64,000 nt of DNA from JAIBJN01 sp963775505. GTDB lineage: Bacteria > Actinomycetota > Thermoleophilia > Gaiellales > Gaiellaceae. The position numbers were made by a program, and so were the translations under genes. This document shows positions 33,067 through 39,387 of the stretch, one piece after another. The stretch's first letter is position 1, and the number at the start of each line of letters is the position of its first letter. Location: the NCBI GenBank assembly GCA_963775505.1, contig CAVZIL010000004.1, forward strand, positions 186,001 to 250,000. The letters are read 5' to 3'. The notes beneath the pieces were generated by a model. The model was not told the origin of the DNA. It worked only from the letters and a program-made list of their open reading frames with translations, and searched no databases.

Positions 33067-34137
33067 GTGGCGAAGAAGGTCGTCGGTCTCAAGCTCGGCG
33101 CCTCGCGGCTGAACGCCGCCTGCGTCGCCGTCAACGGCTCCGCCGAGCTCGTTCAGCTGGCCGGATCGCCACTCCCTCCCGGCGTCATCGCCGGCGGTGA
33201 GGTCCGCGAGGTCGAGGCGCTCGCCGAGGCGCTGAAGGAGTTCTTCGGGAAGCACAAGCTGCCCAAGCGCAACGTCAGGATCGGCCTGGCGAACAACCGT
33301 ATCGGCGTCCGCACGATCGAGGTCTCCGGGATCGAGGATCCGAAGCAGCTGGCCAACGCCGTGCGCTTCCGCGCCCAGGAGGCCCTCCCGATCCCGATCG
33401 ACGAGGCGGTGCTCGACTTCCAGATTCTCGGCGAGGGAACGGCCGCCGACGGCTCGCCGGCCAAGCGCGTGCTCCTCGTCGTCGCGTATCGCGACCTGGT
33501 CGTCAACTACATGGAGGCCTGCCGGCTCGCCGGCATCCGGCTCCTGGGCGTCGACCTCGAGGCCTTCGCCCTCCTGCGCGCGCTCACCGACACGTTCGCG
33601 ACCGAGCCCGGCGGCGGCTCCGAGAGGAGCGCGCTCGTCGCGGTCTCGATCGGCTCCGAGCGCAGCGTCCTCGGCGTCTCCGACGGGTTCAGCTGCGAGT
33701 ACACGCGCGTGCTCGACTGGGGCGGAAACGCCCTGACCGACGCGCTTGCGCGAGGCCTCGAGCTCGAACCTGCGGAGTCGGAGCGCATCAAGGTCGAGCT
33801 CGGCCTGCAGGGCGACCGGGTGCCCGAGGGCGTCGGCCCCGAGCAGGCGGTGCGTGCCCGTGAGGCGCTTCGGGCCGGCCTCCAGGGCTTCAGCCGCGAG
33901 CTCGTCTCCTCGCTCCAGTTCTACCAGGGCCAGCCGGAGTCGCTGGGAATCCGCGAGCTCGTCCTCGCCGGTGGAACGGCCCAGCTGACGGGCCTGGCCG
34001 GCGAGCTCGAGAAGCTCGTCGGCGTCCCGGTCCGCGTGGGCGACCCGCTGGCCGGCGTCTCGGTCGGCAAGAAGCTCAAGGGCACGGAACCGGGCCCCGC
34101 CTTTGCAGTGCCCATCGGTCTCGGGATGGCGAGTTAG
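33067..34137 (+). CDS. pilM: Pilus assembly actin-like protein PilM
   Basis: A 356-residue FtsA/actin-fold cytoplasmic protein that links pilus ATPases to PilN. The N-terminus VVGLKLGASRLNAACV is the phosphate-1 loop, NAVRFRAQEALPIPIDEAVL is the conserved PilM segment, and the adenosine-loop motif LVLAGGTAQLTGLAGELEKL is near the end. GTG 33067 follows the pilT2 stop by 11 bases. Order pilM-pilN-pilO is the standard assembly platform operon. Confidence 0.93.
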   Translation: MAKKVVGLKLGASRLNAACVAVNGSAELVQLAGSPLPPGVIAGGEVREVEALAEALKEFFGKHKLPKRNVRIGLANNRIGVRTIEVSGIEDPKQLANAVRFRAQEALPIPIDEAVLDFQILGEGTAADGSPAKRVLLVVAYRDLVVNYMEACRLAGIRLLGVDLEAFALLRALTDTFATEPGGGSERSALVAVSIGSERSVLGVSDGFSCEYTRVLDWGGNALTDALARGLELEPAESERIKVELGLQGDRVPEGVGPEQAVRAREALRAGLQGFSRELVSSLQFYQGQPESLGIRELVLAGGTAQLTGLAGELEKLVGVPVRVGDPLAGVSVGKKLKGTEPGPAFAVPIGLGMAS

Positions 34138-34145
34138 GGACCGGG

Positions 34146-35006
34146 GTGGACCTGAACAAGGAGATCAAGCTCTCGGACCTCTTCCGGCGGAAGAAGGGAC
34201 CGGTGGAGGAGGACTCGGCTCCCGAGAAGCCGGCCAAGGAGAAGAAGCCGCGGGCGAGCTTCTCCTTCTCGCGCGCGAAGAAGGAGCCCAAGGCGCCCAA
34301 GGAGCCGAAGACGTCCGCGGAGGTCTCGCCCAGGACCGCGCCGGCGCCTCCGGCCGTGCCGCTCATGCGGGCGTTCGACCTCATGCCCAAGGAGGGCGAG
34401 CGCGAGAAGACGGCCGCCTCGCCGGCGTTCCTCAAGGTCGTGCTCGCGCTCGTCGCGATCCTCGTGCTCGCGGGACTCGCCGGCGCCTACATGCTCATGG
34501 GCGCGCGCGCGCAGGACCGGCAGGCCACCGCCGACGACCTGCGCGCCCAGCTGGCGGAGCTCACTGCGCAGGCGGCTCCGGACGCGAGCGAAGGCGAGGC
34601 GACAATCGCGGGCGAGAGCCAGGTGCGCACCGCGGCCCTCTCCGACGCTCTCTCTGCCCGCGTCGCCTGGGATCGCATTCTGCGCGAGTTCTCCCTCGTC
34701 CTCCCGGAGAGCGTGTGGCTGACCTCGCTCTCGTCAACGTCCGGAACGGCCACGACCACGCCCGGGGCCGTCCCGACGACCGTCGGCGACGGCACCTTCA
34801 CGATCAACGGCTTCGCCACCAGCCAGGCGGACGTCGCGCTCCTCCTCTCGCGCCTCGAGGTCATTCCCGAGTTCTCCAGCGTCCAGCTCCAGTCGAGCGC
34901 CCGGGGAGCCGACGCGACCACCGAGGGCGGGGCCGCCGGCAACCCCGAGGACTTCAGCTTCTCGATCGTCGCCACGATCGTGCCGAAGGGGGTCCCCGCC
35001 CAGTGA
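34146..35006 (+). CDS. pilN: Pilus assembly protein PilN
   Basis: A 286-residue bitopic protein with an unusually long, basic Lys/Pro/Ala cytoplasmic tail (about 85 residues, for example KEKKPRASFSFSRAKKEP) before the conserved PilM-binding box MRAFDLMPKE. One membrane helix (VVLALVAILVLAGLAGAYML) and an outer coiled-coil plus ferredoxin-like domain (VAWDRILREFSLVLPESVWL, TINGFATSQADVALLL) follow. The usual INLLP-type box at the very N-terminus is displaced by the tail, which is odd. It overlaps pilO by a GTGA. Confidence 0.88.
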   Translation: MDLNKEIKLSDLFRRKKGPVEEDSAPEKPAKEKKPRASFSFSRAKKEPKAPKEPKTSAEVSPRTAPAPPAVPLMRAFDLMPKEGEREKTAASPAFLKVVLALVAILVLAGLAGAYMLMGARAQDRQATADDLRAQLAELTAQAAPDASEGEATIAGESQVRTAALSDALSARVAWDRILREFSLVLPESVWLTSLSSTSGTATTTPGAVPTTVGDGTFTINGFATSQADVALLLSRLEVIPEFSSVQLQSSARGADATTEGGAAGNPEDFSFSIVATIVPKGVPAQ

Positions 35007-36349
35007 AGAAGCAGGTCCCCATCGCCGTCCTCGTCGTCCCGGCGCTCCTCGTCCTCGCGGCCGTCGGCTATTTCCTGCTGATCAAGCCGAAGCAGGACGA
35101 TGCCGGCCGGCTCGGTGACGAGATCGCCTCGCTCGAGACCCAGCTCGAGGTTGCCAGGGCGGCCCAGCAGCAGACCCAGGGCGACGAGTTCGCGATCCAG
35201 GTCGCCGACCTCTTCCGCGTCACCAAGGCCATGCCCGACGACGACGACATGCCCGGGATCATCCTCGAGCTCAACGCCGTTGCGGGAGCGTCCGGGATCG
35301 AGTTCATCTCGATCGCGCCACAGCCCGCCGCCGTCCGTGCCGGCTACACGGCCCTGCCCATCAACCTCGCCTTCGAGGGCAACTACTACGACCTGACCGA
35401 CTTCCTCTTCCGGATGCGCAACCTCGTGACCGTGCGGGACGGAGAGCTCGAGGCGACCGGCCGGCTCTTCACGCTCGACACGCTGAGCATGAAGGAGGGG
35501 CCGGGCGGCTTTCCCGAGATCGCCGCCTCCCTGACCCTGACGGCGTACTACTACGCGACGACCCCGCCGGCCGCCGCCGCGCCCGTTCCCCCCGCCACGA
35601 CCGGAAGCACCGACACGTCGGCGACCACCACGACTCCGACGACTCCGACGACTCCCGACCGAGGCCGACCCCTCGGCGCAGGTGCCGTAGCCATGGCCTC
35701 CGCGAAGCGCAGAGCCGAGGCGATGCTGCGGGCCAAGGAGGCCAAGCAGAAGAAGCTCCTCCTCGTCCTCGTCCCCATCTTCCTCGGGCTCGCCGTCTGG
35801 CAGGGCCCGAAGATGTACGGCACGCTCTTCGGCGGCCCGGCCCAGCCCGAGGCGGCGCCCGTGACGACGACCGCCCCGACGGCCGTTCCTCCCGCCACCG
35901 GGAGCACCCCTCCGCCGGCGGCCGGCGTGCTCGCGGACACGGACCTGCCCCCGGAGGCCGGCCCGGCGAAGCTCATCTCCTTCAGCCGCTTCACGGGCAG
36001 GGATCCGTTCCTCTCGCCCTATCCTCCGGCGTCGACCTCGACGACGCCGACGCCGACGACTCCCGCGCCGGGAGGAAATGGAGGCGGTGACGCGGACGAG
36101 GAGCTGACGGCGCTCCTCGAGATCAACGGCGTCTCGGAGACGGTCTCGGTCGGCGAGGAGTTCCCCGCGTCCGACCCGACCTTCACGCTCGTCGCGCTCA
36201 CGCTCGAAGGGGCGACGATCGGGGTCGTCCAGGGCATGTTCGAGGACGGCGAGGCGACGATCGAGATCGAGGTCGGCGAGGAGGTCACCCTCATCGCCGC
36301 GCCGGACACGACGCAGTACGTCGTCAAGCTCGTCGACGTCATGAACTAA
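35003..36349 (+). CDS. pilO: PilO with a fused PilP-like domain (or two genes joined by an indel)
   Basis: One open frame of 448 residues. Residues 1-200 are PilO: a membrane helix (IAVLVVPALLVLAAVGYFLL), a coiled-coil, then the ferredoxin-like fold (INLAFEGNYYDLTDFLFRMR). A Thr/Pro linker leads at about residue 231 to MASAKRRAEAMLRAKEAKQK, a second membrane helix and a PilP-like beta domain (ELTALLEINGVSETVSVGEE). In another frame the linker runs ...TEADPSAQVP to a TAG four bases before that ATG (35693), so a single extra C in the CCC near 35654 may have fused two separate genes. Confidence 0.85.
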   Translation: MKKQVPIAVLVVPALLVLAAVGYFLLIKPKQDDAGRLGDEIASLETQLEVARAAQQQTQGDEFAIQVADLFRVTKAMPDDDDMPGIILELNAVAGASGIEFISIAPQPAAVRAGYTALPINLAFEGNYYDLTDFLFRMRNLVTVRDGELEATGRLFTLDTLSMKEGPGGFPEIAASLTLTAYYYATTPPAAAAPVPPATTGSTDTSATTTTPTTPTTPDRGRPLGAGAVAMASAKRRAEAMLRAKEAKQKKLLLVLVPIFLGLAVWQGPKMYGTLFGGPAQPEAAPVTTTAPTAVPPATGSTPPPAAGVLADTDLPPEAGPAKLISFSRFTGRDPFLSPYPPASTSTTPTPTTPAPGGNGGGDADEELTALLEINGVSETVSVGEEFPASDPTFTLVALTLEGATIGVVQGMFEDGEATIEIEVGEEVTLIAAPDTTQYVVKLVDVMN

Positions 36350-36360
36350 GGCCTGACCGG

Positions 36361-36480
36361 AGGCTCCGCCGGGCCGGATGACGCCCAGACGCGGCGCCGG
36401 ATCAGCGCGTCGCTTGCGACACGTAGCGGTGCTACGCGCCGCGAAGACGCACTGCCCTGCTGGTCTGGAGCGCCGCGTCG
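36361..36480. repeat. Palindromic intergenic element
   Basis: Between pilO/P and the PilV-like gene lies a structured block with outer arms GACGCGGCGC (36388-36397) and GCGCCGCGTC (36470-36479) and a central perfect hairpin CGTAGC-GGT-GCTACG (36422-36436). The central hairpin resembles the CGTAGCC-GGA-GGCTACG hairpin of the element at 3655-3825, so the two may be members of one dispersed family. No ORF is convincing. Confidence 0.5.
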
Positions 36481-36539
36481 GCGGATCTCGGCAACCTTGC
36501 GATTCAGGCCCAGTGGGGGCCTGCCGATACGAGTCTGCG

Positions 36540-37307
36540 GTGCCTCTCCAGCTGCGGCTTCCGTCGACGCGCGTCCGCGACCAGGGCGGCTTCGGCATGG
36601 TCGAGCTCCTGGCGGCGATGAGCGTCATGGTCGTCGGCCTGCTCGCGGTCTTCACGATGTTCCAGTCGGGCATCGTCTCGATCCGAAACGCGGGCCACGC
36701 GACGACCGCCGCCGTCATCGCCGACTCCCAGATGGAGAAGCTCCGCGCGGCGGAGTACGAGTCGATCGGCCTCGCGAACGCTGCGGTCGACGCCGCCGAC
36801 ACGGTCTACAAGGCCGACGTCGCCTACACGGTCGGCGGGGGCGCGACGTCGAGCCTCGCCAGCCCCATGTCGGCGAGCGACACGACCATGACGGTCGCGA
36901 GCGGCGCCGGCTTCCCCTCGACGAACGGCTTCCGCGTCAAGGTCGAGTACGAGATCGTCAGGGTCACGGCGGGCGCCGGCGGCAGCACCTGGACCGTCCA
37001 GCGTGGGCTGGACGGCACGGCGGCGGTCGCCCACCTCGCCGGCGTCCCGACGCCGATCGTCCAGCGTGTCGACGTGAATGCCTGCGGCACGGCGCCCTGC
37101 ACGACGCTCGTGCCGACGACGACCGTCACCGGCGCGGACGGACGGCAGTACCGCATGGATCTCTACGCCACGTGGTCCGAGGTGCGGAATGCCAGCGGCG
37201 CCACCGGCCGCTCCGTCAAGCTGATCACGATCGTCGTCCGGGACCAGGCCGCGCCGTTCCGCGTGTGGTCGCGGGTGGCGTCCACGTTCGACCAGGCGAC
37301 CGGCTGA
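36540..37307 (+). CDS. pilV: PilV-like minor prepilin
   Basis: A 255-residue prepilin. A basic leader (LRLPSTRVRDQGG) ends at G/FGMVELLAAMSVMVVGLLAV, with Glu at +5 and a hydrophobic helix. The Gly-Phe-Gly-Met start after the cleavage point is a PilV hallmark. Then NAGHATTAAVIADSQMEKLR, the conserved post-helix segment with Q-x-E/x-L, and a beta-rich head with one Cys pair (NACGTAPC). GTG 36540 is the closest in-frame start to the leader; a longer frame upstream crosses the palindromic element and is rejected. Confidence 0.85.
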   Translation: MPLQLRLPSTRVRDQGGFGMVELLAAMSVMVVGLLAVFTMFQSGIVSIRNAGHATTAAVIADSQMEKLRAAEYESIGLANAAVDAADTVYKADVAYTVGGGATSSLASPMSASDTTMTVASGAGFPSTNGFRVKVEYEIVRVTAGAGGSTWTVQRGLDGTAAVAHLAGVPTPIVQRVDVNACGTAPCTTLVPTTTVTGADGRQYRMDLYATWSEVRNASGATGRSVKLITIVVRDQAAPFRVWSRVASTFDQATG

Positions 37308-37412
37308 GCGCCGCCCGAAGCCCCGTTACGATCGCGGGCTATTCGGGCCGACGCTACAAGCCGAGCTCTCTCTAGACGGCCGGGCCGTTTCGCCTACGCG
37401 GCTCTCGCGGCC

Positions 37413-37763
37413 GTGCTCGTCGCGCTGATCGTGGTTGTCTACGCGCGCGAGACCGTGGGTTGGTGGCCCGTCGTCGCCTTCGGTCTCGGCCCCGACCTGC
37501 CGCTCCTCCTCGGGGCGGGCAAGGGGCTCGAGCGCGGGCAGCTCCATCCGCGCGCGGTGCCGTTCTACAACCTGACGCACCGCTTCTGGGGCCCGCTGGC
37601 GCTCGGCGTTGCGGCGTTGGCGGCGGGCCCGGCGCCGGCCTGGCTGGTCGGCGCGCTCGCCTGGGCCACGCACGTCGCCGTCGACCGGGCGCTCGGCTAC
37701 GGGCTGAGGACCCGCGAGGGCTTCCAGCGCTCTCGACACGGCGGCGGTTCCCGAAGCACCTGA
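37413..37763 (+). CDS. DUF4260-family membrane protein
   Basis: A ~116-residue membrane protein, possibly longer at the N-terminus. It shows the DUF4260 pattern: W-W-P-V-V-A-F-G-L-G-P-D-L-P-L-L, then FYNLTHRFWGPLAL and the signature HVAVDRALGYGLRT. Upstream of GTG 37413 the frame stays open and reads RRPGRFAYAALAAV, which looks like the true start of helix 1, but contains no ATG, GTG or TTG, so the real start may be non-canonical. It sits between the PilV-like and pilC genes but is not a pilus component by family. Function unknown. Confidence 0.72.
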   Translation: MLVALIVVVYARETVGWWPVVAFGLGPDLPLLLGAGKGLERGQLHPRAVPFYNLTHRFWGPLALGVAALAAGPAPAWLVGALAWATHVAVDRALGYGLRTREGFQRSRHGGGSRST

Positions 37764-37837
37764 GCACCGGCCGCCGGGGCCGGCGGCGGTGCAAACCGGC
37801 TCAAGGCACGGAGCCGGGATGCCGATTTCCGGAGCGG
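37764..37837 (+). promoter_or_regulatory. Structured leader of pilC
   Basis: After the DUF4260 stop there is a strong hairpin (37765-37791, CACCG...CGGTG arms with one bulged G). It is followed by GCAAACC, a second hairpin CCGGCTC / GAGCCGG (37796-37817), GATGC and a GGAGCGG ribosome-binding site just before pilC. The GCAAACC-hairpin-GGGATGC order recalls the first half of a class I cyclic-di-GMP riboswitch, but the second half of that aptamer is missing before the start codon. Structure is visible; function is not. Confidence 0.4.
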
Positions 37838-39046
37838 ATGGCCTCCTACGCCTACACCGCCATCAACGCCGCGGGCGCGGAGCTGACGGGCGAGATCACC
37901 GCACCCGATCTGCCGGCGGCGCGCGAGCAGCTGCGTCTCCGCGGGCTGCTCGCGACCGAGCTGGCAACCCAGGGCTCGGCGGGCAAGAGCCAGGGCCTCG
38001 CGATCAAGAAGGTCAAGGCGAAGTCGCTCCAGATCTTCTCGCGCCAGTTCGCCACGATGATCGAGGCGGGCCTGAACGTCGTCACGGCGCTCGTCATCCT
38101 CGAGGAGCAGACCGAGGACAAGAAGCTTGCGGCGGTCATCACCGAGCTGCGCACCGACGTCGAGGGCGGCCTTCTCCTCTCGGAGGCCATGGCCCGCCAT
38201 CCGAAGGTCTTCTCGCGACTCTTCATCGCCATGGTCGAGGCCGGCGAGGCCGCGGGAATCCTGGACGTCGTGCTCGACCGCGTCGCCTACCAGATCGAGA
38301 AGGAGACGAAGATCAAGCGCCGGGTTCGCGGGGCGATGATGTACCCGATCATGGTGCTGTCGTTCGCGACGCTCGTCCTGATCGGCATGCTCCTCTTCCT
38401 CGTCCCGGTCTTCGTCGGGATCTTCGAGCAGCTCGGCGGCGACCTGCCGATGCTCACGCAGATCGTCGTCACCGCCTCGGACTTCCTGCGCGCCCGCTGG
38501 TGGATCGTCTTCCCGGTCGCCGGGCTCACGATCTACGGCCTCATCCGCGCCAAGCGCACCGAGAAGGGCCGCCGGATCTGGGACGCCATGCGCATCCGCG
38601 CGCCCGTGGGCATCGGCAAGGTGATCGTCAAGATCGGCATGGCGCGCTTCTCGCGCACGCTCTCGACTCTGGTCGCGGCGGGCGTCGACATCATCCGCTC
38701 GCTCGAGATCACCGGCGCGACGGCCGGCAACAGCCTCATCGAGGACGCGACCGTGGTCGTCAAGGAGCGGGTCACGCAGGGCGTTCCCATCGCCGTCCCG
38801 CTCGCCGAGGCGCCCATCTTCCCGCCGATGGTCTCGCACATGGTGCGCGTCGGCGAGGAGACCGGAGAGCTCGAGAAGATGCTCTCGAAGATCGCCGACT
38901 TCTACGAGGACGAGGTCGACTCGGCGATCGCCAACCTGACGTCGATCATCGAGCCGCTGATGATGATCGCCGTCGGCATCGTCGTCGGGGTGATCATCAT
39001 CGCGATGTACCTCCCGATGTTCAAGCTGCTGACGCTGATCCAGTAG
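37838..39046 (+). CDS. pilC: Type IV pilus inner-membrane platform protein PilC
   Basis: A 402-residue PilC/GspF protein. Two GspF domains are present. The first (about residues 65-185) has IFSRQFATMIEAGLNVVTAL and GEAAGILDVVLDRVA. The second (about 265-390) has FSRTLSTLVAAGVDIIRSLE and VGEETGELEKML, each followed by membrane helices (YPIMVLSFATLVLIGMLLFL; PLMMIAVGIVVGVIIIAMYL). The N-terminal MASYAYTAINAAGAELTGEI box is standard. ATG 37838 has GGAGCGG immediately upstream. It should rotate on PilB/PilT to insert or remove pilin. It is the last gene of the pilus locus. Confidence 0.95.
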   Translation: MASYAYTAINAAGAELTGEITAPDLPAAREQLRLRGLLATELATQGSAGKSQGLAIKKVKAKSLQIFSRQFATMIEAGLNVVTALVILEEQTEDKKLAAVITELRTDVEGGLLLSEAMARHPKVFSRLFIAMVEAGEAAGILDVVLDRVAYQIEKETKIKRRVRGAMMYPIMVLSFATLVLIGMLLFLVPVFVGIFEQLGGDLPMLTQIVVTASDFLRARWWIVFPVAGLTIYGLIRAKRTEKGRRIWDAMRIRAPVGIGKVIVKIGMARFSRTLSTLVAAGVDIIRSLEITGATAGNSLIEDATVVVKERVTQGVPIAVPLAEAPIFPPMVSHMVRVGEETGELEKMLSKIADFYEDEVDSAIANLTSIIEPLMMIAVGIVVGVIIIAMYLPMFKLLTLIQ

Positions 39047-39387
39047 CGGGCGCGGCGCGCGGGTGGTTGAGGTCGGCGGCGGCTGTTCTCACGTTTGTTC
39101 TCACATTCGAGGGTCCAGAAAAGACCTGCATAGGACCCTGTTTTCGGATCTGACCCGAAGACGGCGGCGTGGTTCTCACACTCTCACCCGAACCCGCCTT
39201 GTTCTCACATTCTCGGGCACCTGAGTCGCATGGTTGAGCCAAGAAGCGGCGCCTAGAGCTCAGAGAGCGCGGGTCGCAGGCCCAACCTCCCACGTCGCCG
39301 TGAAGGCGGAGGTTTTGCAGTCTGCGCAAGGGGTAGAAACTCCTGTCGGCCTCCTTCCACCGAAGGCCGGCCGGACCGAGACACGGC
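39047..39387. other. 341-base gap with GTTCTCAC repeats upstream of clpC
   Basis: No gene is supported. Four copies of GTTCTCAC occur at about 39085, 39097, 39172 and 39201. Two of them extend to TTGTTCTCACATTC followed by a GGG. An interrupted inverted repeat GGGTCC / GGACCC (39111-39116, 39133-39138) encloses AAAAGACCTGCA. Repeated octamers ahead of a chaperone gene suggest operator sites, although CIRCE, HAIR and CtsR boxes were not found. Confidence 0.5.
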
